DNA from: Guyanagaster necrorhizus
Lineage: Eukaryota > Basidiomycota > Agaricomycetes > Agaricales > Physalacriaceae
Direction: 5' to 3'
NCBI RefSeq assembly: GCF_019112545.1
Contig: NW_025064897.1
Span: 553,336-617,335, forward strand
DNA length: 64,000 bases
Below, one piece after another: positions 11,737 through 22,508 of the stretch. Every line of letters starts with the position of its first letter. Position 1 is the stretch's first letter. The notes below the pieces were generated by a model. The model made no database searches. It was given only the letters and a program-made list of their open reading frames with translations, and had not been told where the DNA came from. The position numbers and the translations under genes are program-made.

Positions 11737-12490
11737 TTAATGTATTCTTCCACCTTCTTCCACTGGCGAGTAAACGCCGTCAAACGGCGGGCGGTTGACG
11801 GCGCAGCAGTTAGCCAGTCGGATTCTAGTGGCAGCAAGCGCATATGCATGTAAGCTTACTTGACAAAGGTGGCGCCCTGACCATAAACAGTAGTGTTGTC
11901 GAACTAGATGGGGCGGGCATTTACTGGCGGATGTCTCAAATAATCGTACGACACGACACGTCTGGAATGCAAAGAAAATGGGTGGCGGGGTTGTCAGGTG
12001 TCGCGGCACGAGGCAAAGAGAACTGTTCGTTCCTATTGGACCCAAGGCGGGTTTTGTCGTCAACTGATATCGAGTCAGGGTTGTGCCTGGATTTGGTGGC
12101 GGAGAACCGAGGCTAGCATGTGTTACCGGATATTGAAGGGGATGACGGTAAGTAGAACGATGATTTGTGGAGGCCAACGTTCATTCATTCACGAGGTGGG
12201 CCGGAGTAGATGGTGATCTTGAAAGGTGAGGAGCTCTCAGTTATTGGTTGGCATATAGGAACGCCGGAACTAACGTTATGAGATGCAACTTCATCTTCCG
12301 TTATCGCATCGGATGCAATGTAAACTGAAACTGCAGATGGTACGATGGTCAGAAACGTGATAAGAACAAGGGAAAAGATGTACTCTGAGTATTCAAGCAC
12401 CATGCCCTGAGGAAACGTCAATCGTTGCGTTACCAAGTAGTAAGTTTAGAGGCATCAAAACAGCCACAGGGCTCACTTAGGCCATGGTCT
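11699..12490 (-). CDS. candidate small multi-exon gene, unrecognised
   Basis: The 3' end reads well when a 35-nt intron (GTAAGC...CACTAG) is removed. FDNTTVYGQGATFVK then joins to SDWLTAAPSTARRLTAFTRQ and ends in WKKVEEYIKLFELSKS followed by a stop near 11720. That basic/amphipathic tail looks like real protein. Upstream, short open segments (for example KITIYSGPPRE near 12190) and several GTAAG/YAG signals occur, but I could not assemble an unambiguous start. It might be a small mitochondrial or membrane-associated subunit, but this is a guess; no family is assigned. Confidence 0.3.
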
Positions 12491-13040
12491 GTAGAATTAG
12501 AGCGGACAGACCGCCGGCTCCGTTAAGACTAGTTCTGAAATCAGGTCTCGACTTCGGCTAGTTGTGCCAGTGATCGATAGGTAGCCCTCGAGGGGAAATA
12601 GCAGGCTCGTTGGAAATGTGTTGCCGGAAAATCATGTCATGCCAAAAGAGGACCTAGAGATAAGAAATTATTGTGAGACATGACCCTTGTTCAGTGGTGC
12701 GAGGGCTGCGTACATTTCCTCATCAGATACTAAAGGCATGTGTTACTACCCGTAGAGGCCATAGCACCATAAAAATACCAACGGAATACGGAATAGCTCC
12801 ATCATTCATTCATAGTGGCAGGTTCCCTGGAAAACCCTAGGTCTTGATGATGATGGATTCTTGTCAAGCATAAGTAGGTCTTGTCGATTGCAGGCCGGCG
12901 GCGGAGCAGAGATAAGCCCGCGCTGTCATTGCGGTGTGGGCGTTTGACGGTCTCTATTATTTTATGAGGAGAGAGACAAATAGAACGGCAAAGCGGCTGG
13001 CGCTTGTTCCGCTTTGGTAAATTCCTTCCCTCATGTAGGC
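12491..13040. other. upstream region of coiled-coil gene
   Basis: No ORF with protein-like character is visible. The stretch just before 13041 (TTTTATGAGGAGAGAGAC) probably belongs to the promoter or 5' UTR of the next gene. Confidence 0.35.
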
Positions 13041-14100
13041 ATGCCTCTCGCTGCGCAAAAAGTTGACTCCTTCGCCTCTGTCTCGCAGCCCCTCAGCGCG
13101 TCCTCAGACAGCAACTCCAAGACAGTAGTTCGTCTCGCCAAGGAAAACGCGCGACTCAATGCTCTCTTCAAGACGACGCAGACCAAGCTCGATTTGCTGG
13201 AACGCTTTGTACGATTTCTAGCGGCGTTTGGTGTGGTTCCAGAGCTCATGGAGAAGGCCGAACAAGCTATGTGGGCTGCCTCGACTCCGATGGCTCCTCA
13301 GAGCTTGGTCCCACAGACGAGCTCTTCGTTCGAGTTGGCAGTGGACCGCCAAGGGTATAGGGTCAAGAAGAAGGAGCAGGCTCCGCATCATATCTCGAAT
13401 TGTGATTACCTTATGCTGGAAGAGCCTCGTGTCGTTGAATCGATTGAAAGACTCTATGGTCAATTTAGCGGGACGGACTTGGGATCATTGGAGGGGAGCA
13501 ATACGAGTGTTGAATCCACTGGGGTATGCCTTTTCGAAGTCTACGGTGGTTTTAGCTGACGTGGGTAAGATTATGGTCGAGCAGGAGGACCAGACTCCCA
13601 AGAAAATCAAAGCACCGCTTACTTTTGTCCCTCGACCGCCTACATTGAAACACAAACCGACGAATTTCCGGCCGGACACGGATTATCCTCCGATCCCTGT
13701 AAAGACGAGAACGAGTTCGACTACGCGAGCGACACCCACATCGCAATCAACACCTATGCAAAGAACCGCTCTAGTTCAACGACCATCCAACCAAACAACG
13801 CCCATTCAGCGAATTGGGCTCCAAGCGTCAGTCGAGCGACATACTAGCCCCGGCCATTTTTCATCCAACCCAAGCACTCCACTTGCTAAGACCGTGATTG
13901 ACTGTGCTACACCTTTGCGTCGGCAGAAATCTTCCACTATACCAGTCAAAGGGTCACTATGCAGGCCTATGGTGTCTTCCGCGATGAGATCCGTTTCTGC
14001 TGGCCAGACTTCGATGATGCCTCGGTTGTCTTCTCAGAAAAGGCTGTTGGAACCTAGGAAGGAGAAAGAAAACGTAAAGAGGATCGTTGTATCTCACTAG
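13041..14100 (+). CDS. hypothetical protein with coiled coil and basic disordered tail
   Basis: Two exons, 13041-13523 and 13570-14100, sum to 1014 nt (337 aa). The 46-nt intron has a GTATGC donor, a good GCTGACG branch site and a GTAAG acceptor, and splicing restores a single frame. Residues about 30-60 form a short coiled coil (RLAKENARLNALFKTTQTKL). It is followed by a segment with a short helical motif (VESIERLYGQF) and a Thr/Pro/Ser-rich basic tail ending in KRLLEPRKEKENVKRIVVSH. The build, a coiled coil followed by a disordered basic tail, recalls cytoskeletal or chromosome-associated adaptors, but I do not recognise the family. Confidence 0.65.
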
Positions 14101-14185
14101 TCTGTATCATGTCACTGTATTCTCCGTGGAATCGAATAAATTACGAGATCACCTTAGCCTAGACTCCGAAAGAGACGGCTTCAGC

Positions 14186-14230
14186 AACGCGTCGAAGTAC
14201 GCGACGTGATCACATGATGAAAGGTATATA
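14186..14230 (+). promoter_or_regulatory. putative promoter elements of the LRR gene
   Basis: An ACGCGT hexamer near 14188 and a TATATAT run near 14224 lie 45-85 nt before the ATG at 14270. Both motifs are seen directly; a role as TATA box or cell-cycle box is inferred. Confidence 0.35.
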
Positions 14231-14269
14231 TGATCGTATGCCTCCTTTCGCTTTCTTCTTTCTACTTCC

Positions 14270-15877
14270 ATGTCCTACCCAAGCACAAGATCTATTTCCC
14301 CTCCTTCTTCGTCACCACCATCATCCCCCAGCCCATGCATAGACTCGTCGCCGCCATCCTCGCCCGATATCATTGCCTTTGACAGCGAGCCTGAGTCGTT
14401 CCATCCGTCGCCCCATCCCTATGCCGCAAGCATCAAGGCAACGAAAAGGCCTCCGGAATATGATGCCGAGAAGGGAAAGTACGCGAACAAAAGACCTTTG
14501 CCCCAGTCGTCTAATGACCAGGTGGCCAAAAGAAGGAGGCAGACGCCGCGGATGGACTTGAAGGAGTTGGACTTTGACGACATGCTGATCGACTCGGTCG
14601 AATTGAATGTTGTCGCTGATACCAGCCTTGACGCTGATACATCCTTTGAACTGGATCAGTCAGCTCTCCTTGCGCAGAATGAAAAGATATGGGAGGATGC
14701 TGTTGATGAAATCATTCGCTCTGGATACGGCCAGATTGACTTGGTGTAAGCAGCCTACGCCTTTTCCATGCTATTCTTTACTTAAATTTTCCTAGCGGGA
14801 GGGGTCTACAACTTATCCCGCTCTCTGCTATCTCCGAACTGTCCAATTTCTTTGTCACGTCGAATGAGCAGGAGCGTGAATACGTTTCAGAGTCACCAAC
14901 TAGTCCAATTTTGCGCCAGACAGTGTTCAAACGAAACTTTACAGCTCCTGCGACCACAGACGCCTCAAAATCGCTATTCGAAACGCGTTCGTCGACGCGT
15001 AGTGCCTTGTCGTTAGGCGTGCCGCGGGAAGAAATCCATTTGCAGTTGCGGAACAACACGATTTCTGTGCTGCCTATAGATCTCTTTGACCTGCAGAAAT
15101 TAACACTTCTTGGACTCCGTATGTCTATAATCTCTTTCCTGCTGTTACTTTGGTCATCGATTAAAACTGGCAGAACAAAACCGCCTGACATACATCCCTC
15201 CCGAAATCGCTCGGCTGGAGAACCTTCGCGAGCTCAACGTTTCGATGAACAAACTTGAATACCTCCCATCCGAGATCCTGCGCATGAAGTTTAAGAAACT
15301 GACACTCATAGGTAACCCATGGAAACAAGCTCCAGATCGATCCCCGCGGCCCATATCAGAGACGCGACATCCTCTCCCGCATGTTATTCCCCTTTACGAA
15401 CTGTGCCTCCGCATGCTGCTCTCACCTCCGTCTCCTCAGACTGTTCTGGAGAGGTACTACGATTTCCCTCTCGCTGAAAACCAGTACGGTATCCCTGGCC
15501 GGAAGCAGCGGCCTTCCATAGGCCCGCACCTAAAGAGCGTGCTGAACGCATGTGTACCGGGGTCGGTGTACGTCGATCCAGACCTTCCCTCCCCACCACA
15601 AGGGACGGGGACGGGCGTCTGCAGGTGCGGCGGTGTCTTTGTGCACCACGCAGAGGAGAGGTTTACCTGGGAGAGCATTATTGCAGGGTTTGAGTTGGGA
15701 GAAAGAGCAAAGGTACCGGTGAGGTGGAGGGGCTGTCAGTGGGGGTGTTTGGATTACTTGGAGGAGTCGCAGGAAGAGAAAGAGGCAGTTACGACAGAGC
15801 TTCTGAGCGATGAGGATGTGGTCAGGCCCATTGAGGTCGGACAAGGCGAACTGGACTTCTCGGATGATGAGACGTAG
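14270..15877 (+). CDS. leucine-rich repeat protein
   Basis: Three exons, 14270-14745, 14796-15118 and 15174-15877, sum to 1503 nt (500 aa). The N-terminal 110 residues are Ser/Pro-rich and then basic. Residues about 150-160 are acidic/helical. Leucine-rich repeats follow (IHLQLRNNTISVLPIDLFDL, NRLTYIPPEIARLENLRELN, MNKLEYLPSEIL). The repeat unit is the roughly 23-residue LxxLxxLPxxI type found in SHOC2/ERBIN-like and fungal LRR proteins. The second intron lies inside the repeat array. The C-terminal region has Cys pairs (VCRCGG, GCQWGCLDY) that could bind a metal, and an acidic tail. LRRs mediate protein binding; the partner is unknown. Confidence 0.75.
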
Positions 15878-16095
15878 GGTTCGACAACATAACTGTATCA
15901 CTAGTTCCTCGGAATAGGCCATGTTTATTAACATTGTACTGCAATCACAAGCGTTCCTATAAGATTGACCTGGCAGACAGTACTCCATGACATTGACAGA
16001 CAATCTTGGGGTTTATTGCGGGACTGAAATCAGAAACCAGTATTGGTCTGATTCAAAGGAATCTATTAATAAAGAATCATCAGAACTAGGAGAGA

Positions 16096-16998
16096 CTACT
16101 TCTTGCAGATTTCGCTCAGATTGTTTTCATTGAACGTCATCTGCTCTCCTGACGTCGGGTCTGGTGACCCCGACGTGGTCGATGTTCCGTCGCTATCATC
16201 GTCCTCCGACGCTCGTCTTGAGGATTGGGTTCCATACTGCGTCATAACAAATTGCAAATACTGTATCATAAAGTCGTTCTGTTGCATATCAGAAACGATA
16301 TATGTCACGAATGACAAAATCGCTACGAGCCTCGCTTTGTTTCTCGGCGCTCCATGGGGTAAGCACCACGTCAGTCAGCTCTGGCGTAAAGAATGCACCG
16401 CCAGGAAGATAATTGGCTTCTCTGTCCAATGATCACTATAAGTGAGTAGAACTATCGGTGAAAAGACATGGCCGCACAACCAAGGGCCTTGGGTAAGTGC
16501 GTTACCAGCAAGCAGAAGACACTGCTTGACGGAATTCACACAATCATTCTGATCCTTCGAATCTGAGATTATCTGGGATATGGGGGGTTTCTCGGGATTC
16601 TTAGAGACGTCGGGCAGAACGGTCCACCAACGGTCTCCTCCATCTTCGTGATCCATTTCAAGGGCGCTTTGTCGGATCTGACGACGGTTACTGACGGAAA
16701 CTTTACACAGCACAGACATGGTAACACACACCTCTTGGAAGAAATAGATTTCGCTCTCATGTAGAGGACGACCGTTGGTGTTGGTGATGAGAATTGCACG
16801 GGTCGTCTGATTGTCGTTGCTGTTCTTCAGTGTCCAGTTTGCTGCGATGTAATACCACCGACTGCCTGTCGGATCCGAGTTCATCTGTTTTATGCCCTCA
16901 TTTTTTGGTCCGTCGTCCAGTTGTACTGTCATCGTTGTCTCGAGGCTGCTCACATTTGATTGGAGGTGCAGTGCAGAGTTAAATATAGGGCTGGACAT
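16096..16998 (-). CDS. hypothetical protein, multi-exon
   Basis: The first exon (from 16998) encodes a hydrophilic segment with good beta-strand pattern (GSRWYYIAANWTLKNSNDNQ, then RAILITNTNGRPLHESEIYF). It is followed by an interrupted segment (RQIRQSALEMDHEDGGDRWW) and a last exon ending in SDPDTS/NLSEICKK-type acidic sequence at 16096. At least two introns are needed, and the junction near 16370 is ambiguous because two frames stay open there. No domain is recognised. The start is the first Met of a clean frame. The span is better supported than the exact exon structure. Confidence 0.45.
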
Positions 16999-17404
16999 AC
17001 GAGCTCGTCAAAGATCCGTATACACTGTGAAAATGACTTACATTGCAGATGCTGATATAATGGATGTCAGACAAATAAATAGGCGCCTAAGATCGGCTGG
17101 CTTCATTGGCGTGCCAGACGTGATGAAGGGGGGTAGAGAACCAGCTCTGTTAGCCGTTTTCATGGTCAGTTCTTTTATATAGCTAAGTTGGCACTGCATA
17201 CCAGTGGTGGATGCCATCGCGACGACGTATTTTGGGCCGAGGCAGTGCGAAATCTTTTACATACTGAGAGACCGGAAAGACCGCCGCTGGAAGAGCACAG
17301 AGCAGTTGAACGACGAGAGCAATTCATCCGGTCCGAGTCTCCGGAGAGCATCATCGGGAAGTGATGTTCAAATTAGGACTCGGCACCCATGACATTATAC
17401 CGAC
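16999..17404. other. 5' region of the TFIIIC Sub6-like gene
   Basis: Homology to the degraded copy at 3677 onwards begins near 17070. It runs through this flank with a deletion in copy 1 between the TGGCGTGCCAGAC segment and the TCATCCGGTCCGAG segment. No ORF is supported. Confidence 0.5.
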
Positions 17405-18505
17405 ATGTCGCTCTGCCCAGGCTACAAGCATGTCGACGCGTTCGGACCAGACGACGAATATGATGACGAAGAAGAGGTATCCTATGTTACCCTCGATCTC
17501 GGAAGCGTCGAACCGTCCCTACTTCCCAGCTCAGCAAACTACCGGCTCATTGGACTCGATACACCCACTCCGTTTTTACAGCTTTCTGGCACGGTATTGA
17601 AGGGACGACACGAATGTTTGCTAGGCACCGAACTGCTCTTTGTTGATGGCAAAGGTAATCCTTGCATTTTCGATACCTTTCTTGTTCTCACCTAGATAGA
17701 TGCATCTGTCGACAGGAGTAAACGGACTGTAGCATATCTTGAAAGCACAAAACAACGGGTCTGCTTCAAGGAAGTTCGGCTACATCCTAAGGGTGAAGAG
17801 AAGGAAAAGGACAAAGAGGCAGAGGCGGACGAAGACAGTGGGAGACACTCATTGGATCGAATGACGGGAAAGCAGGCCCCACCTCCGCGAAAGAAGCGAG
17901 CGAAGAAAAAGGCGGAAGATATCGCTGAAGGGGAAGGTGCACCAGAACAGACAGGGAAGAGTGAAAGGAAGGGAAAAGGAAAGAAGAAGCAGGTCGATAA
18001 TGCCTACGACGACAACGACGAGGAGATGATGTAGCTGGTACGTTCTAAGTTCTATGCCCGCTTTACCCTCCTTCGATTTTCATAGGGCTAGCCCTTTTAC
18101 AGCGCACTATTTGTTCATCATTGGATTCTACACGTACTCTTATTTCGTTGCAGCGGGACACTGTGGGTGTTTCTGCACAAGTGACCGGTTCTGTACACTG
18201 ACAAACCACGATTAACAGAACCACATTTCTATGAATGTATCTATAATTTCCAATTCTATAGAAGAGGACTACTTCATGCAGAAGGTACCAATTCGGACTC
18301 GGAATGTTAACGCCAACCCCCGCTGGCTGACTGAACAAACGCCGAATTGCTGACATTTAGCAGCAAGTACATTAATACTCTGTGGTCCTTCCTTCCTTCG
18401 GTGCAGATGCGGTAGCCACGTCGAGATTAGTGTTAGTGCTCTGCTGCACGCTATAGTTACAAAGGTGTCTGTTGAATGAGACATTGCCTTTTTACCCGCA
18501 GCGTC
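17070..18505 (+). repeat. duplicated segment carrying the TFIIIC gene (copy 2, intact)
   Basis: Partner of 3677-4570. It is longer because copy 1 has lost part of the 5' flank and the middle of the gene. Similarity continues through the 3' flank up to a few bases before the F-box start at 18530. Read directly from shared sequence blocks; exact ends are uncertain. Confidence 0.8.
17405..18034 (+). CDS. TFIIIC small subunit (Sub6/Tau55-type triple-barrel) homologue
   Basis: Two exons, 17405-17654 and 17700-18034, sum to 585 nt (194 aa). The product starts with an acidic leader (DDEYDDEEEVSYVTLDLG). It then has the pattern of the TFIIIC subunit-6 triple-barrel domain (YRLIGLDTPTPFLQLSGTVL, then RHECLLGTELLFVDGK), the dimerisation module of yeast Tfc7/Tau55 and human GTF3C6. 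TFIIIC recruits TFIIIB and RNA polymerase III to tRNA genes. The C-terminal half is Lys/Arg-rich and disordered. A deleted copy of this gene lies at 3857. The next gene downstream is an F-box pseudogene whose intact paralogue sits beside that deleted copy. Confidence 0.78.
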
Positions 18506-18529
18506 TCTATTTCTTCTTGCTCTTTCGCC

Positions 18530-19250
18530 ATGACTACACTTCCTCCAGAGCTTGTAGAGTCTGGCATTCTGAAATGCCGTCCTACATGCGGAAATCGTTC
18601 ATGAATGCTTTCCCCGGATTAACCGAACATGGAAAGCCGTCAACGCTCCTATCGCTCCTCAGGACATATACATTACCAACCTCGCATACATATACCACCT
18701 AGGCGACATAGCCCGCCTTCGAAAATCTCTCATCTACCATGACTTTATACCTCGGCTTACCCGCCCCATTACCTGCTTCATCGGCCTCCAAGAAGAAGCG
18801 ATGGAAACAGCGGTGAAACATGTATATCACTATCTCGTCGATCTACCGAACGACATTGGCTTCAAGACTCTTTCGTCGTTCCGTACATTTCTTTCGTGCT
18901 CACATTGACCGATTTCACGGATGCGCAGCTCTCTGTTTGTGTCTGCTACCACAGGTCCTTGTCGATAATCACAGAATGCTGTGAGGGGGAAACAGGGCCA
19001 GATATACATATTTCCATAATTCACCCTTCCGCAGCGCGTACAACACTTCTCGTTACCCACAGTGCACATATTGCAAAACTGCGGCTCGATGTCCCTGGGG
19101 GGTTGTTGTCGCTCCTACATACAAGATTATTGACGAACCATTGGATAACACCTGGATGGTGTCCAACGTTACTATCAAATAGAGAAAGCATATCAGAAAC
19201 AAGGGGATATCAATCGGCACTTGTGGACGGCTTCCAACAGGTCTAGCAGT
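18530..19250 (+). pseudogene. F-box pseudogene, paralogue of 5984-5085
   Basis: It starts MTTLPPELVES like the intact gene at 5984. Roughly a dozen and a half bases are then missing between the LVE codons and the WHSEMPS codons, shifting the frame. Further frame changes follow (a WHSEMPSYMRKSFM frame, an IYITNLAYIYHL frame and a LPNDIGFKTL frame). Matching blocks can be followed to at least 19085. The copy is therefore disabled. It is on the plus strand directly after the TFIIIC gene, whereas its intact paralogue faces the opposite way relative to the TFIIIC remnant. Confidence 0.75.
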
Positions 19251-19469
19251 ACGTGAATGGAGCCTCTCCCGTCCGCTTGGTCTGACATCCGCGTATCTAG
19301 GATTGGGATGTCTCACCACTCTCTTCAATTGTTCGGAATACAAATGGGCGCAGCGGTCTTTGCCTGAAAAAATCCGATCCTTGTTGACAAACGTATCCCC
19401 CAGTCGTTCCTATGTATATTTTATGAATGAAGTAATAGCAGTAAGTAGTAGTTATGCGCGTAATATTAT

Positions 19470-20761
19470 CTAGGCACTGCCCAAGCATGATTCGATGACG
19501 TTCGGAATCCTTTCATCGACTTTGGACAAGATATCAACCAACTCATCCTGTATGGTTCTGTCAGCAGGGTTATAGCGGAGGAGCCGAAGGCACTGCTCAC
19601 CCATATTTTCTCCTGCGCTTTCAGGCCCCTTTCGCTTATCGCAAAATCACTGACCTCTACGATCTTTGAAAAAGATACATAGCCGCCGCGTAGACTATTC
19701 TCCTCTTCTCCCCCTCCAACGGCAGCCCAAACCAGCTGGCGGCTACCTTCTTCTGTTGTGTAACCAATCAACTTAACCATGGCCCAGTCAGCAAAGGCCA
19801 TATACCAGGTAGTTGTAAGGCTTCGGCGCAACTCTGACTCGCAGAAGCCAGGGTTGATGGCATTGACGATGATCGACTCTGGTAGACGACTCTGAAGGGA
19901 GCGAGTAAAAAATACATTGAGGACTATGCCGAATGATTAGTTGCCTGACACGCGGGAAATTCACTCTGATACTACGTTTTGTCAGATTGTAACGTTCGCT
20001 CTGCATGTTACTAGTCGTACCAATGAATATAATGTAATTAATAAGAATCAGCGGAAGATACCTCGGTGTACAATACTCCTTGCTTGAGAGTGTGGCCAAT
20101 ATATTGCCGTCCGTAACATTTTGCGGAATATTCGCCCAATAATGAACATCGCTGGCTACGACGCAGATGCGTGGCGTGGTATTGTGTTCTTTAGCCGTGT
20201 GTAACATGCGAGGAAGCAGACGTAGTGCAAGTAAAGGGGATGCGATGTCGTTGATTTGCAGCCTGTATGAGACATGAGGAAAGTGTTAACAGGATCCCAC
20301 GAGCAGACATACGAGGATTCCCATCCGTCAACAGTAGGACGATATGTCTTATCCGGAATGACGCCGGCATTAAGAACAAGGATATCGAGGCGACCACCGT
20401 CAGCTTCGAACTTGTTCGCAAAGGCGGTGACAGATGAGAAGCGACTCAGGTCGACCAGCCAGAGCTCAGCTTTCTGGTAACCTGTTTCATTTCTTAGCCC
20501 TAAAAACACGAAATTTAGCTCGAATATTTTTTCAGGTCAAGACGACATACTCTCCAAAGCAGCCTGTCCTCGTTCTTCGCTCCGGCACGCCAAGATAATT
20601 CTCTCTGGATTCATTGTAGCAAAATGTTTGGTGGCCTGGAATCCTAGACCAGTGTTGGCGCCAACTACGATAATGGTCTTTCCAGAGAGATCGATTTTGA
20701 CGACCGGAGGCATCGCGGTTCTTTGATCTTTGAGAAATGCGAAGAATGATTTCCTGGCCAT
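19470..20761 (-). CDS. short-chain dehydrogenase/reductase (retinol dehydrogenase-like)
   Basis: Classical SDR with several short introns; exon 1 is 20761-20551 and exon 2 starts at 20499. The cofactor loop reads VVGANTGLGFQATKHF (TGxxxGxG-type), followed by an acidic/basic NADP-selective strand (ILACRSEERGQAALE). The structural motif LDILVLNAGV is present, as is a YNLTK that fits the catalytic YxxxK. The C-terminus (IVNAINPGFCESELRRSL, then NVIESCLGSA) follows the family pattern. The product is an NAD(P)-dependent oxidoreductase of the WW-domain/retinol-dehydrogenase-like group common in fungi; the substrate cannot be told. Start at MARKSFFAFLKDQRT. Stop at 19472-19470. Confidence 0.82.
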
Positions 20762-21100
20762 GGTGGGTTGTCGAAAGTTGAAGTCGTATAGTTGGCCTAT
20801 CAATTTAAACCATTTGTGCCAAACAGTGATGCCGACAATACGTACTAGTGGCGGGTGACGTCAGAAAGTCCAGTAATGGCCGCACGTACTCGTTATGATA
20901 GTATCCTTGCGTCCGGCGTGCCTGAAGGTACTGTGCCGTGTAATGATGAGATAGAGATACATAGAATCCCACGGTGTGGATGGAAAGGCTGTATTACGCA
21001 TGTAAGGAGACAGTGAATGTGAGTAACGATACAGTCAAGATTAGTGCCACTTAGCGATATACGAGACACTTACGATTCCCTCTGTTTCGCTAATAAATAA
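20762..21100. other. intergenic
   Basis: No supported gene. Holds the SDR promoter side and the 3' end of the F-box gene that ends near 21101. Confidence 0.4.
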
Positions 21101-22290
21101 TTAGAATGTGACAGGCGATCCGTTTTCGTATACAAGCAAGCAACTACGCTCTTGAAGCATTGGTTTGAGATCTCGTAGTAACTGTGCGGTGACAGTAAAC
21201 CTCCAATCTCCATGAAGAAACACAGTATCCACCGCCGGAAAGCACTCCGTGAACAAAACATGTGCATGAACCTTCATCAAACCATTAAGGCTTCGGAGAG
21301 GACCAGATGGACTTGCAAACAAATGAATACGCTTTATTGAAGTATAATACTTCTTTGTGGCATGTCTTGAGGATTCGTGCTTAGCAACATGGACATGGCC
21401 AGCCGGAACAGCAAGTTCCTCGCACTTTGGGAAAACGTGGAACAGGATGGACAAGCGTGTTGCCTCCAAGAAAACTGCACCCTGTAGCTCCAGCACCGTA
21501 ACTTGAGGAAACTGTGGAAGTTGCGAAAGATGGCAAAGGCTATAGATGAGTGCACTGTTAATAATGATGTATGTCAGAAATGGGACACGAAAAGGTTGAG
21601 GCATGGGACACTAAAGCTTTGAGCTTGGATTGAGCCGTAGATGGTCTACACATGCCACAGGAAAACGGATGACAATTAATGACGATATTGGTATTTCGTG
21701 ATTTTTGTCAAAGAGTTTACCGAGAAGCAGAGCAGACAAAGAGGATAGGTAGTTCAAATTCGGAGCGCGGGCTGCGATAGACATGAAGGCTGAATCTGAA
21801 GCATAGCAGACTTCGGCACCATAATCGGGGTGGCCCGAAGTCCCATCAACACGTTTGAGGCAATGGAGTGGCGGAGTTTTATATTCATTGAATCCGTCCC
21901 AAAATTTCAAAGTCTGCTGAGGATCGCTTTGCCAAAATTTCGAGACGTGGACATTGGTTGAGTATGTCAACGAGCCTAGAAGAGATTTCTGTCTTGGTCA
22001 AACATTTCCAACATTTCCAGGGAAGGTACATATGGTCCAGTTGTGATCTCCTCGAATAGAAACTCTGTAACGATGATATTCCATGACATGCAGACCAAAG
22101 ATATGGCTGCCTTAACCTGTGAATGTATGCTTGATGAGTCGTCGAGCACTGGGAGTCAGTGCTACTCACCTCCCACGTCTTTTCTGGTCCTCATTTATCT
22201 AAGTAAGGTGTGACTCGGAATGGCATACCAGAAAATGATATAAAGAAGCTCAGGCGGCAAATCTGGTGGGCACTCTTGTGCAATGGAGAA
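21101..22290 (-). CDS. F-box protein (agaricomycete type)
   Basis: The F-box is split by introns. CPPDLPPELLYIIFW near 22270-22235 joins to TRKDVGG, then to a segment ending HSQ, then VKAAISLVCMSWNIIVTEFL. This last piece is the typical second half of basidiomycete F-boxes (VCxxWNxxATEFLFExI). The rest (exons ending at 21101) has irregular leucine-rich beta/alpha pattern (VTVLELQGAVFLEATRLSIL; FPAVDTVFLHGDWRF), as in F-box/LRR-like substrate receptors of SCF ubiquitin ligases. No Met lies in frame immediately before the F-box, so a small upstream exon is likely and the 5' end is uncertain. It is not a close paralogue of the F-box gene at 5085. Confidence 0.65.
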
Positions 22291-22508
22291 GAACTATCAC
22301 TATGGCAAGGCCAGCATGATAATATCAGTGTCCATCTAAGCGAATGCCCACGAGAGTAAAGTGCAAGGTAAAGATGGTCAAGTTGAGGGCCGGGCCGAAA
22401 TAAGCGCGTTGTTTGGGAACAAGTGCTACAGGCAACATCATGCCGGTCGCCGCCGTAAAGTGATTTCCATGATACAACAAAAGTTACCTATTCTAACAAC
22501 TTTCAACT

